Shown in pieces: positions 24,101 through 32,135 of a stretch of DNA of 64,000 bases. Position 1 is the first letter of the stretch; each line of letters begins with the position of its first letter. Origin of the DNA: Arenicola marina (Eukaryota > Annelida > Polychaeta > Arenicolidae); the NCBI GenBank assembly GCA_964019135.1, contig OZ025256.1, forward strand, positions 15,135,911 through 15,199,910, read 5' to 3'. Made by a program: the position numbers and the translations under genes. A model generated the notes under the pieces. It ran no database searches, was not told the DNA's origin, and worked only from the letters and a program-made list of their open reading frames with translations.

Positions 24101-26442
24101 CTTTGCGCCCAAATACTAATGTCATGTCTCACGCAAGGTGTCGTTTGTCTGACATGTCCCCTTCATGGAGCAATTGGGGAGGCCATTTTCCCGCCAAAAT
24201 TTCTCCCGTAGGGTTCCATGTTAACTTTTGGGAATTTTTAGCGGGAAAACTATTTGGGCGATTTGCACAAATGAAAGACGATATAGAAGGTACTAATGGG
24301 CCCAATATGTGAAATAATTTGCAGCGTGATTTGCGCCTGTCTCTGAAGAATACTCTGAAACAAATCCCGAATCTCTAGACCAAATATTAACGAAGTTACG
24401 CGGGAAAACATGTTTCGTAACCTAGACTTTGATATGACCACGTCTGAGATGAGATCACGTCTGATCCAGGGCTTAACAATGAGATCACGTCTGATCCAGG
24501 ACTTAACAATGAGATGACATCTGATCCAGGACTTAACAATGAGATGACATCTGATCCAGGACTCCGTAATGAGATCACGTCTGATGCATCACCTAACAAT
24601 GAGATCACGTCTGATGCAGGACTCCACAATAAGATCACGTCTGATCCAGGACTTAACAATGAGATCACGTCTGATCCAGGACTTAACAATGAGATGACAT
24701 CTGATCCAGGACTTAACAATGAGATGACATCTGATCCAGGACTCCGTAATGAGATCACGTCTGATGCATCACTTAACAATGAGATCACGTCTGATGCAGG
24801 ACTCCACAATAAGATCACGTCTGATCCAGGACTTAACAATGAGATCACGTCTGATCTAGGATTCCGCAATGAGATCAGATCTGATCCAGGACTCCGAAAT
24901 GAGATCACGTCTGATCCATGACTCCACAATGAGATCACGTGTGATCCATGACTCCACAACGAGATCACATCTGATCCAGGACTACACAATGAGATCACGT
25001 CTGATCCAGGATTCCACAATGAGATCACATATACCTTCCTTCTCTGGAAAGCTTCCTCTGTAAGTTCTTCTAGACGGTCCTCGTAGTCCCGGATCTCGAT
25101 TTTTGTCCCGTATTCCGGACTCTCCTGCAGCCTCCAGCTCCAGAAGCGTTCCACCAGGGCCTTCAGCTGACCTTCCGCTGAGTCCAGAAGCCCTCCCGGA
25201 GAGTCTGGATTTGATGCAGAAGAAACGGAAGAAATATGACGCGTATGTGTGCATGGAATGCAGAGGCAAATGTATATTACAATAGCAGACAGGACAAGTG
25301 GAAGGGGGGTGGGGGGGTATTAAGCCATTCCCCTACCCCCAACCCAGTCCATTTACAGACTTTCAATTTGTAGAGAGCCACGCCCACACGCCGCCGCCTT
25401 CAGACTTTTTGGCGAGCTCGATCAGTCCACCTGAATTGTCTCGAAAAGCGCGTTCGTGACAGTATTATGCAGATACTGATGTAAATGCAGCTGCATATAC
25501 TGACGAAAGTGATCAAGTGTTAAACGCGCCCAGAACCTACGGTAATGGTCACATAGACGAGGATTCAATTAAATTTATACTTTAGAGCGAAGGAGGGGGG
25601 GGGGGGGGGGCGGGAGAGGAAGCAAATGAGATATACGTTCCTCGATCCGCAGTCGGCTGATTTGCAATTAGTGCTTTCAGGAGCGGATCTTTATCATAAG
25701 CAGAATAATAGCCTATTATACTGTTCCACATTTGACTTCATGCATTTTGTTGCGCATACCGAATCCCTTTTTTTGTAACTTTTGCCGTATTCATACATGA
25801 TGGTTATACAGATGTGGGTATGTTAAACCCGGGGGGGGAGTGGGGGGTGGGGGGGGGGGGCGCGCACTGTTATACGAATCTGGTGGGGGGTTCCGTTGGT
25901 GCTCCTTGATGCGACCCGGCGGGGGGTGGGGGGGGGGGGGCTCTGAAAATGTGCGTTCATAGTTCACATAATCCCGCCGGGATGTTAACGCAGGTATCCT
26001 TGCACCAACGTGAGCAAAAAAGAGTATTCTTTATCTTGAACGCGTCGGGCATGTCTACCCCGAAAGAATTATTGTGATACAGATGATTCCTTGACAACTA
26101 TCGCGTACTTTCGCTTATATTTACGATAATAGGCTGCTTTGCTAGACGAGAGTGACGTTAGCCCCATTAGCAAATCACATGTAGCGAAAACTTTTACTCT
26201 TGTGCTTTTATTATTTTTTAGACGCCATATAGTTCAAAAGATCAAAAGGGCACTTAAGAACCTCAGGTTAATTGCTAACCCGCTGATAAAGCCACCACTG
26301 CCATCTCCCCGGCATGGCGCCCCTGGTGGTAGAGATCGTCTTTAAAAGTCACTGCCTCACCTTGGTCACGACCTTGCACTCCGCGCAGCAGCCGATCTCC
26401 TGACGCGGTTATGCATAGCAGATACAGCAGGAGCGCTGCCAT
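3161..26442 (-). CDS. Secreted DUF885-family putative metallopeptidase, 18 exons, 635 aa
   Basis: Exons in transcript order: 26442-26361, 25204-25035, 23290-23160, 22932-22797, 22526-22458, 21845-21742, 21569-21485, 20170-20003, 19766-19680, 19470-19379, 18974-18864, 17587-17527, 16875-16756, 12902-12838, 12414-12343, 11192-11090, 3760-3694, 3345-3161. Each has GT-AG ends, and phases join into one uninterrupted frame of 1908 nt. Residues 1-15 (MAALLLYLLCITASG) look like a signal peptide. DUF885 landmarks as I know the family: YYREC near 336, DGSRPGFF near 394, HEAEPGHH at 423-430 (probable metal-binding and catalytic site), EGWALYAE at 472-479, RLVVDTGIH at 507-515, YISWPGQ to 552, ACSYKIGELKI from 553 and FDIRDFH near 577. 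The C-terminus is hydrophobic (ILLVMGCITLAIM), perhaps a membrane or GPI signal. The family is mostly bacterial, its substrate unknown to me; peptidase activity is inferred from the motif. Many introns carry minisatellites or transposons. Confidence 0.92.
3346..3693 (-). other. DUF885 intron 17
   Basis: A short intron with a run of G near 3516-3530. Nothing else recognised. Confidence 0.6.
3982..4278. mobile_element. MITE with AGGGGCGGATC terminal inverted repeats
   Basis: The left end reads AGGGGCGGATCC and the right end GATCCGCCCCT, forming terminal inverted repeats about 297 bp apart. GTAACCC flanks both sides (3975-3981 and 4279-4285), a probable 7-bp target duplication. The interior is a G-run followed by degenerate repeats with long C-runs (GGTCGCAAGTTTTCAGAGAG type). 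It lies in DUF885 intron 16. Related sequence is seen near 44620 and perhaps 39660. Confidence 0.75.
4311..4450 (-). mobile_element. tRNA-derived SINE-like sequence
   Basis: On the minus strand, GTGGCCCAGTGGGTAGCGC resembles a pol III A box. Next come GTTCGGCTATTG and GTGTGCTCTG, and a weak B-box-like CTTGGAATCCC. The segment GCGTTCGGCTATTG followed by TGTGCTCTG recurs near 27510 and, more diverged, near 56600, so this is a dispersed family and not a tRNA gene. Confidence 0.55.
4499..4597. repeat. 21-bp minisatellite, left flank of the LINE
   Basis: About five units of ATAGATGTCAGGTGACACTGT type, the same repeat as the large array at 8863-10463. The LINE between them splits what was one array. 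Confidence 0.85.
4520..8350 (-). CDS. LINE ORF2: endonuclease and reverse transcriptase
   Basis: A 1276-codon open frame starting MTDTFEIYSMNVRGLATRQK. The N-terminal third is an APE-type endonuclease, with CLQDVHI, CGDWNLV, SRLDYFLV and YRTDHSC. The middle is reverse transcriptase, with ANWRPITLLN, LLIDFEKAFDSIEW (motif A), GCRQGDPLSSYLF (motif B) and the YADDTFLLL active site. A CTFC-H-C zinc knuckle (TFCADKPETIVHIFWEC) lies near the C-terminus. The layout resembles Tx1-group ORF2. The last 20 or so residues (HLTSIRCHLTS) come from the flanking minisatellite, which supplies the stop at 4520. No internal stop is seen, so the copy may be recent. Confidence 0.92.
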   Translation of the reverse strand: MTDTFEIYSMNVRGLATRQKRIDVFEWLYDKKASIYCLQDVHISENLKETYKNDWGNECIFSCNSTESRGCAIMFSKNAQYEIFDSVIDPESNYIILDVTIGKLRVTLVTLYGPNNDRPDFYDRFQGQVNNFDNASIIICGDWNLVQDYKLDTINYKRNNNCKARQKVLNLIEAFELSDIWRLSHPKKRHFTWINPKKTSQRSRLDYFLVTQDISALTIKCDIIPGYRTDHSCVILRLKGSEFRRGKGFWKLNTSLLGDVEYVNIVKTCITDAIKQYAQPQHDILSPDVPFFINDQIFLETLKMEIRGKSISYASFKKREDNKKESRLENEIKDLERGDNDCGNLLQIKHNELETLRLSKYKFRMLRERAHIYEEGEKPTQFFFNLEKRNYTKKVINKVNINGKTIADEETILQEQMKFYKQLYSSRKTDANIVEQFLCPENIKPINESQKQQLDSDINDSDIKDVLSKMKRNKTPGSDGFPPEFYIFFWRDLGHFLVRSIHYAVKNKQLSTIQQQGIITCIPKGDKAREHLANWRPITLLNTDYKIISGVIAKRLKEVLPSVISDCQKGFLKGRYIGENTRLIYDVMFELSRKNMTGMLLLIDFEKAFDSIEWRYLRKVLQVHNFGDNFLSYVDLCMKDSRSCVINNGFFSQFFTITRGCRQGDPLSSYLFLLAIEPLSRAVQNCSSCKGISIRNILYKIGHYADDTFLLLDGTKDSLRSALTLFNNFERCSGLRLNLSKTKAVWLGKKPKFKVCIDESLEWVSEFKLLGISFSAHMDDMYAKNYDSKLEEITRLCNIYAKRKLSLHGKVTIVKSLFIPKLVHILSVLPSPSSAVITKLENIFKTFIWGKKCKISLNRLAQDIEFGGVKLTNLLIFIDALKICWIKRLIEGDGKWQQLFCSVVCTEKNLCWELDEISLKHMGDKTQNPFWKEVFYAWYKHKLVLSKQTVPEYPLWNSSFITSSNIVSRKQVFIEHGVMYVNDLLDDNGSFLTWSQFQKNFNMSMNFLDYETLIRSVPLQAGSMFKSNNQGCECLKSIMIVPKVCSFAYQHRVRTIPFTCNNEQRWEQDLNMANINWKQMYKLPYLCSIESKLRSFQYLILTRTLITKLWLKKCNILDTDSCTFCADKPETIVHIFWECPVVNAVWTELSIVFDSLCNFNVDLTGPNVILGNLAPFDNKLLSNHIILIVKRYIYICKCCNTNISCQGALSFIRYHYNIEEHVTKSSKGILTSRYKRIKTKWEPVKCLLISVSMQCHLTSIRCHLTSIQCHMTSSVT
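4598..8862 (-). mobile_element. Tx1-like (L1 superfamily) LINE inserted in a minisatellite
   Basis: A non-LTR retrotransposon on the minus strand, bounded on both sides by the same 21-bp minisatellite. Its 5' end retains only the last codons of what looks like ORF1 (EATERALAVWAKKETVQ then stop, about 8862-8804). A spacer of roughly 450 bp follows, then a full-length open ORF2. The element is 5'-truncated in ORF1. No 3' UTR or poly(A) tail is visible: ORF2 runs straight into the minisatellite at about 4598. It lies in DUF885 intron 16, in the same orientation as the gene. Confidence 0.9.
8863..10463. repeat. 21-bp minisatellite, main array, about 75 units
   Basis: Units of TATAGATGTCAGGTGACACTG with variants (TTATGTGACACTG, CACGTGGCACTG). 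Higher-order structure is present: the roughly 372-bp block from 9427 is repeated almost exactly from 9799. The unit is a multiple of three, so long ORFs of heptapeptide repeats appear on both strands; these are not genes. It lies in DUF885 intron 16. Confidence 0.95.
10464..11089 (-). other. DUF885 intron 16, part next to exon 16
   Basis: No gene or known element recognised. AAAAGCACATGCGTTTGTAT is duplicated in tandem near 10719-10757. Confidence 0.5.
11245..12200. repeat. AT-rich tandem repeat of ACTAATGATACTAAAGAT type
   Basis: Nearly 1 kb of degenerate 6-9-bp motifs (ACTAATGAT, ACTAAAGAT, GATAATAAT) filling DUF885 intron 15. It is strand-asymmetric, and isoleucine/leucine/methionine-rich ORFs through it are artefacts of composition. 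Confidence 0.9.
12415..12837 (-). other. DUF885 intron 14
   Basis: An ordinary intron between the HAL and FGSYASEM exons. Nothing recognised inside. Confidence 0.5.
13876..14467. mobile_element. TTAA-flanked MITE (592 bp) nested in hairpin unit 1
   Basis: TTAA (13872-13875) precedes GGTCGAGAGCGGGTGG, and the right end is its inverted complement followed by TTAA (14468-14471). Units 2 and 3 show the empty site (TACTAGGTAACATGACC and GCTAGTTACATGAC), so insertion with TTAA duplication is directly visible. No coding capacity is seen. It may be a non-autonomous piggyBac-like element; that assignment rests only on the TTAA target. Confidence 0.85.
15052..16104. mobile_element. TTAA-flanked element (1053 bp) nested in hairpin unit 2
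   Basis: TTAA (15048-15051) precedes GGTAAGCCACCCATAAT, and the inverted copy lies at the right end before TTAA (16105-16108). Unit 1 preserves the empty site (CAGATTTAATGCTATT). The left part holds short repeats around CATCGGCAAACATCGGCGGG. There is no transposase ORF. Its termini differ from the 13876 element but also begin GGT and use TTAA. Confidence 0.85.
16876..17526 (-). other. DUF885 intron 12
   Basis: Lies between the exon ending HEAEPGHHLM and the exon starting ATMEIARL. No repeat or gene recognised. Confidence 0.5.
17695..18916 (-). repeat. 68-bp minisatellite made of DUF885 exon 11 end plus splice donor
   Basis: Eighteen copies at an exact 68-bp period; the CGTACACGTT core runs from 17721 to 18877. 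On the minus (coding) strand each unit has 53 nt matching the end of exon 11 (DGSRSGYSIANVYGHQA plus AA), then GTAAGTTTATATCGA. The copy at 18849-18916 is continuous with the true exon 11, which reads DGSRPGFFVANVYGYQA. Every copy keeps the strong AA/GTAAGT donor. An in-frame TAA overlaps each donor, so translation through an unused donor would stop at once. The array fills nearly all of intron 11. Confidence 0.93.
18975..19378 (-). other. DUF885 intron 10
   Basis: AT-rich intron between exons 10 and 11. Nothing recognised. Confidence 0.5.
19905..19975 (-). mobile_element. tRNA-like remnant
   Basis: On the minus strand, CATGGCTCAGTGGTAGAACA matches a tRNA A box, and CTAGTTGGAAACCC resembles a B box about 30 nt further on. 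No cloverleaf can be drawn convincingly. Probably a tRNA-derived SINE head in DUF885 intron 8. Confidence 0.4.
20195..21070. repeat. 20-bp minisatellite ATGGCGTCAGTCACGTGGTC
   Basis: About 35 units, with periodic variants carrying TCACTCACGTGTTC roughly every 104 bp as higher-order structure. Each standard unit contains CACGTG, a perfect E-box palindrome. It lies in DUF885 intron 7, upstream of exon 8 in transcript direction. ORFs across it are composition artefacts. Confidence 0.93.
21846..22457 (-). other. DUF885 intron 5, with a 21-bp repeat
   Basis: Contains about seven to eight copies of a roughly 21-bp unit, AAAAATGCGAGGTGGATCTTT (about 22125-22285), with flanking degenerate copies built around AGATCTTTC and TTGAATGC. 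No coding sequence. Confidence 0.75.
23956..24437. repeat. Direct duplication of about 105 bp in DUF885 intron 2
   Basis: The segment from GCGCCTGTCTCTGAAGAATA to TTCGTAACCTTGACC at 23956-24060 recurs at 24325-24430 with only a few differences. About 265 bp separates the copies. The second copy abuts the 30-bp minisatellite. Confidence 0.85.
24438..25028 (-). repeat. 30-bp minisatellite just inside the DUF885 exon 2 donor
   Basis: About 20 units of GAGATCACGTCTGATCCAGG plus ACTTAACAAT, starting within about 10 nt of the exon 2 splice donor (GTATAT at 25034-25029). A six-unit (180-bp) higher-order block is repeated. On the minus strand the repeat stays open in the exon 2 frame and would translate as decapeptides of VISLLSPGSD type if the intron were retained. 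The unit contains no exon sequence. Confidence 0.92.
25205..26360 (-). other. DUF885 intron 1
   Basis: First intron, between the signal-peptide exon and exon 2. It holds several long G-runs (about 25597-25610, 25845-25860, 25921-25940). No other element recognised. Confidence 0.5.
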
Positions 26443-26497
26443 CGTCTGGTCTGGTCTGGTTTCGATAAAACAAAAGTATGAGGGAGGCCAGAGCAGA

Positions 26498-26504
26498 TAT
26501 ATAG
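26498..26504 (-). promoter_or_regulatory. TATA box of the DUF885 gene
   Basis: TATATAT on the minus strand (in GAACTATATATCTGCTC), 56-62 nt upstream of the DUF885 ATG. This would place the transcription start about 30 nt before the ATG, with a very short 5' UTR and no upstream ATG. Confidence 0.5.
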
Positions 26505-26509
26505 TTCTA

Positions 26510-28365
26510 TGTACGCTGGAGCCGGGTCGGTGTGGTTCACACTACCTGCTTCCCAACATTGGAACTAAAGCCCAGTATCTATGCCGATAAATCAGCTTGC
26601 GTTGACGCTGCTTCATGCTTGTTTAGCAGTAACTAGTCCACTGTCTCGGAAAATCGTTTCCCTGGTGCACCGGTAAAGCACGATGGAGATGCTAACGTTG
26701 AACATGGATAGCAAGTCGCATTTTACTGATATTCATATGACGTTTTATATAAATATTACAGAGAAAAATGTCTCTGATGTAAATTTCAATCACGGGCCTC
26801 TTATTGACATGACCTAAGCGAAGGCCGATGTTTTGACATGGTCTAATGGCCAAGATCTAATTAATATTTTATAGAAACAAAAACGTTTAAATAACCCTTT
26901 TATTTCATTACATGGCATCAATGACATGTAGATAACCGACAGTACAGTATTTACGCGACAAGACATCATCCCGATGATTGTGGGTGAAAGCCATAACAAT
27001 TATTGTGCCAGGTGGCTCGATTCTGTTTCACACATGTGAACTGATATGTATTGTTTTTCCATTCAACTTACTCACCTGTGAATGCAGTTTTCGTTGTCGG
27101 TCGAAGGCTAGGGGCAGCAGCTGACTGTTGCAGCCGGTCGGAGCAGTGTTAATGCCGGATCAGGCGCTAGATGCATGAGCCGGGCGCTCAAAATAGCATT
27201 AGGCCCCATCAACCCTGGAGATGAGACACGGAGTAAGGCCAAGGCAAATCCTAGATATGTGAAACTGCACCTTTGGTTACATCAATGCACTACCCTGTGG
27301 TCTTGACTATTGCTCGCATTCAGCTTCTCAGTCTGTGTGAGGTATGATGTGTCTCTCTTGTCCAAACAGATCTCACGGGTGTAAAGATCAGCGTAAACTT
27401 AACATCCCGAAGATCACATTAACAGATTAACATTAATGATTATTAATTTATCATTCCTTTCTTGCTAAGCTGGCTGAAGCATAGCGGGTAGTGCGCTCGG
27501 CTATTGTTGGATGTGCTCTGCTCAGCTAGCGCAAGCGGCATGTGCGTGTGGTTCGAAATCTGCCTAAATTTTAATCCTTACAAATGACACTTGCAGCTCT
27601 TTGCAGCTAATACAGACAAAACAAGTGATTACAGGAACAAGTTCTAATTGTACGCTAAGAAAAGCAGTTTGTAATGTTATACAGAAAGTCTATTTCTAAT
27701 GTTATACAAAAACAACTATTTCTAACGCATTTTGCAAAAGAGCCAGTTTCAAATTTATATCAAATAGACAATCGAAAAGCGGGGTCGTTGTGACTAATTA
27801 TTGCGAGGTGTGGGGTTTATGAGCAGTAGGTGGGGGGGGGCGATAGAGGAAGAACCCGCCAATGGTGGTAATGGGATAGGGACGCTTATGCCCCCCCCCC
27901 CGCCCCCCAACTGCAATGTGGCCACCGGCTTCTATTAACACAACCGTGCAAACGATATTATAACTGTTTCTACACAGCTCGCGTACAATAATCCGTGTGA
28001 TGGACTCCCTCTACCATGGAGCATGGCCCCACACCGCTGCGGTATAATAAATAACCAGTGCCTCATGCCCAGGACACAAACATTCCTCTTCTCGTGGCCT
28101 TTATTCTCGCCCGGGGCTCTCCGACTGGTGTCAGTGGAGATTAACGCGCGCCGGTAAATATTTACCTTTGGGCTGCACTTGTGAAGTGATCCCCGACTGT
28201 TCCGCATTATACAGAAGGGGAGGGGAGATACGTAAATAGGGCGCGGGGGGGGGGGGGGGGGAGGTAGTTGTAAGGCGGTGTGAAAGAGTTAAGATTGCAG
28301 AAGCGCTTTCAGGAACTCCGGATAGATCAAAACAGAAGTTGTCTACATTCTGTGATCCACTATTT
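26510..28365. other. Intergenic region upstream of the DUF885 gene
   Basis: No exon recognised on either strand. It contains the SINE-like sequence at 27475-27600 and poly-G/poly-C runs near 27830-27905 and 28245. Confidence 0.4.
27475..27600 (+). mobile_element. tRNA-derived SINE-like sequence
   Basis: TAGCGGGTAGTGCGCTCGGC resembles an A box, and GTGGTTCGAAATCTGC 50 nt later is a near-consensus B box. The part GCTCGGCTATTG followed by TGTGCTCTG matches the minus-strand sequence at 4311-4450, indicating one family. Confidence 0.55.
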
Positions 28366-28369
28366 AAGG

Positions 28370-29640
28370 CGGGAGGGAAGGGATGAGGAAGGGAGGAGGA
28401 AGGGAGGAGGAAGGGAGGAGGAAGGGAGGAGGAAGGGAGGAGGAAGGGATGAGGAAGGGATGAGGAAGGGAGGAGGAAGGGATGAGGAAGGGACGAGGAA
28501 AGGATGAGGAAGGGATGAGGAAGGGATGAGGAAGGGAGGAGGAAGGGAGGAGGAAGGGATGAGGAGGGGATGAGGAAGGAATGAGGAAGGGAGGAGGAAT
28601 AGAAAAGGAAGGGATGAGGAAAGGGAGGAGGAAGGGATGAGGAAGGGATGAGGAAGGGAGGAAGAAGAGAGGAGGAAGGGATGAGGAAGAGATGAGGAAG
28701 GGAGGAGGAAAGGATGAGGAAGGGAGGAGGAAGGGATGGGGAAGGGATGAGGAAGGGAGGAAGAAGAGAGGAGGAAGGGATGAGGAAGAGATGAGGAAGG
28801 GAGGAGGAAAGGATGAGGAAGGGAGGAGGAAGGGATGGGGAGGGGAGGGGGAAGGGAGGAGGAAGGGATGAGGAAGGGAGGAGGAAGGGAGGGGGAAGGG
28901 AGGAGGAAGGGATGTGGAAGGGAGGAGGAAGGGATGGGGAGGGGAGGGGGAAGGGAGGAGGAAGGGATGAGGAAGGGAGGAGGAAGGGAGGGGGAAGGGA
29001 GGAGGAAGGGATGTGGAAGGGAGGAGGAAGGGAGGAGGAAAGGATGAGGAAGGGATGAGGAAGGGATGAGGAAGGGAGGAGGAAGGGATGAGGAAGGGAG
29101 GAGGAAGGGATGTGGAAGGGATGAGGAAGGGAGGAGTAAGGGAGGAAGAAGGGAGGAGGAAGGGATGAGGAAGGGAGGAGGAAGGGAGGAGGAAGGGATG
29201 AGGAAGGGATGAGGAAGGGAGGAGGAAAGGATGAGGAAGGGATGAGGAAGGGAGGAGGAAGGGATAAGGAAGTAATGAGGAAGGGAGGAGGAAGGGATGA
29301 GGAAGGGATGAGGAAGGAGGAGGAAGGGAGGAGGAAGGGATGAGGAAGGGAGGAGGAAGGGAGGAGGAAAGGATGAGGAAGGGATGAGGAAGGGATGAGG
29401 AAGGGAGGAGGAAGGGATGAGGAAGGGAGGAGGAAGGGATGAGGAAGGGAGGAGGAAAGGATGAGGAAGGGATGAGGAAGGGATGAGGAAGGAAGGAGGA
29501 AAGGATGAGGAAGGGATGAGGAAGGGAGGAGGAAGGAAGGAGGAAAGGATGAGGAAGGAAGGAGGAAAGGATGAGGAAGGGATGAGGAAGGGATGAGGAA
29601 GGGATGAGGAAGGGATGAGGAAGGGATGAGTAAGGGATGG
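28370..29640. repeat. 1.27-kb polypurine tandem repeat (11-bp GGGATGAGGAA type)
   Basis: Almost pure purine on the + strand except for periodic T. It is made of alternating 11-bp units GGGATGAGGAA and GGGAGGAGGAA. Larger blocks are duplicated, for example 28813-28900 and about 28920-29005. The minus strand is open for 445 codons (PHPFLIPSSSL type) purely through composition. It lies between the DUF885 promoter and the SDR-A 3' end. Confidence 0.95.
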
Positions 29641-30375
29641 GGGATGAGTCGTTGCAGGCTATGAGGGCGCGCGGCGGCCTCATATGTTCATTACCATCCA
29701 ACGCTACTTGACCCCCCCCCCCCCCGGCACCCTTTCTTCTTGCTCTATTGATTTGCCAAATAACTTCGGCGCCAGTTATAAAGCTATTTCATTAACTCTC
29801 AATCCAAATTTCTAGTCCAGTCATATTATTCGCTGAGACATACGCCACACATAGGGGTGGATATAGAAAATCTGGATAGTGGGGGCCGGTTGCAGGGTCG
29901 GATCCAAATATGCTGGATAGGGGTGGGGGTGGTTTCGGTTTCCATATGTTAAATAGTATAAATTTCGGCCCTAAAAGGGGAGATCGGGGTCGGGTCGGCC
30001 CCCCTTGGATCCGCTACTGACTCACAAAACTATAGCAAAAATTTGTATTGCCGGAATGTGACTCACACTTGTAAGAACAAATCGATATGAGGGTTATGTC
30101 ACCAGGGCTGTCACCCGGGATGTCACCCGGGGAGTCACACTGGATGTCACCCTTGTCCCATATCTGTAGTCACACTGGATGTCACCCGAGTGCACCACCT
30201 GATGGTTGTCACCAAGACACCCCACTAGGTGGCAGCACTTCACTCATCTTTTGTCTCCTTGGCTGGTTTCACGCTGTTACAAACGTCTAGGTTTATATAT
30301 AAGAATGTTTTATTTACGAATAGGCGAATTATAGACATTGCCAGATAATGTGATCGTCCGCTACAGTGAAGTTAA

Positions 30376-30775
30376 AGTTGCATGTCAAGTTCTTTCCCGC
30401 CAAAACTAAGCCCAGGCGAAATTTATATCAAAATTTGCAGAAAACTCGATTGTTCCATTCCATAAATTCAGAAACCTGATAAACCTCGCCGTTTCGGCTG
30501 TGGTGTGGCAAACGTGTCTATCCCGCGACACCACAGCACTCTGTCGCGGCACTGCTACTTATAACAAAGCATCGCGAAGCACTCAAACTGATGACGTTTA
30601 CCACTGAAATGAAAATTTGTGGTAAATTGATATCACGGGCAAGGCTAAGAGACACTATTTGGCGGTCTGGCATGGGTGGAGTATAGACAAAACTAATCTT
30701 GAATGATTCAAGGACTGATTCTTATTTGTATTTTGACCTCTTTAGTTTTGGCGGGAAAGAGCTCCACATGCAACT
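30376..30775 (+). mobile_element. TTAA-flanked MITE, copy 1 (400 bp)
   Basis: TTAA (30372-30375) then AGTTGCATGTCAAG and TTCTTTCCCGCCAAAAC. The right end is TTTTGGCGGGAAAGAGC then CATGCAACT and TTAA (30776-30779). Terminal inverted repeats are about 35 bp and imperfect. No ORF. Copy 2 at 44008-44391 is in inverted orientation. Confidence 0.88.
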
Positions 30776-30779
30776 TTAA

Positions 30780-32041
30780 ACATAAAATTTAACTGAAATT
30801 CTACAAGCACAGTGGCTCCAACGCGTGAGTGACATACGCTATATTGGAATGCGTTTGACCAGTTTGGGGCTGAGCAAGCCAGACCTGGTGGCATCTTGTC
30901 GTCTCAACTTGGCCATATCGCGGCCAAATTACCCGCCAGGTGGACGCACTGCTCAAAGTTTGCCCGTGTCGATGCAATTGCCCGCTAAGCTCACCCAAAC
31001 CCTGATGTATAGGGCTATAAAGTCTCGTTCGCTTAGACTTCCGGTTTACTAATTTTGGGGACAAACAAACGAAGCACGTGTTCGGAACGAGTTTAGAATC
31101 TCTGCGCACACTGGTATCCTGACTATCTGTGACGTAGGGGTGACGTGTATGTTACGCAAAGAGAGAGACTGGGAACCAGACTACCTGCGCAAAAGCCAGG
31201 CGCCGAGGGGTGGGTCCATTGCGGAAGGCCTAGCGCTATGATTAAGAATATTTAAAAAATATAGCTTCACAAAACTGATAGATGACATATTTTTTATTCG
31301 TTTGCGCCATCACAATGACGAATATTTGTTACGACGGGACAATACGACTGAGAAACTAACGTTTTTTTGCATTTCCTACGAAAACGAGGCATTATGACGT
31401 CACACGAATTCTCCTCGGTGACAACGTTGGTGCCCCGCTTCAAACAGAAAACTTAAAAAATGAAGAAACTTGGTCTTTTCGTCATCCAAAACTGATACAA
31501 AAACATCCAACTGGTCTTATTTTATCTTTACCATGTGGTTTAATGACGCACCCGTGTGTTGTTACTCCATGCACTGCACATTTTGACAGCGGAATGGTTA
31601 AGTCGATTACTTGCTCTCGCCATTTGTGTTACCGCGGAGGCACGTGAAACTCTGTGACGTCACTCGCTGTTTGGTGAACTTGCGAAAGCCCGGGTGCAGG
31701 GCTAAATTTAGAATGTTATTTTTAGCTTTCGAGTATTTTGAAGACGGATTTTTCCTTGCATACTCCCAAAGTTCTGCGCGTCATTGCCTCCAAATATTTT
31801 AACGTATATATCCCATAGCCATGTTTAGTGAAATGGTACTCATAGTCTTTAGAATAAACCTGGAAAGAAATTGACTTATAGCTGCCTATACTTCAACATG
31901 GAGCACGTGTGTTTGTTTGTCCCCAAAACTGAAGTCTCGCGGCCCGATCGCGAGAACTGTATAGCCCTATACGGAAGCCCACTGCCATATGTATACAAGA
32001 TGGAAGAATTCCCAACGCGCAAGGCTTCAGGGATATCTGCT
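30780..32041. other. Intergenic region downstream of SDR-A
   Basis: No coding exon or transposon recognised on either strand; the short ORFs have no support. Confidence 0.4.
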
Positions 32042-32047
32042 TTTATT
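32042..32047 (-). promoter_or_regulatory. Poly(A) signal of SDR-A
   Basis: AATAAA on the minus strand, 89 nt past the SDR-A stop codon. Confidence 0.5.
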
Positions 32048-32135
32048 GATACTATCTCGATTTTAACAGCCATAACAGTTTGTTTCGCCTCTTGTGGCGT
32101 AAGTGACTTTACGTGACGGATGTACGACAATGACG

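Noticed and set aside
28364-29701. 445-codon minus-strand ORF rich in Pro, Ser, Phe and Leu
   Set aside because: It is the pyrimidine strand of a purine tandem repeat, with no splice context and no unique sequence.
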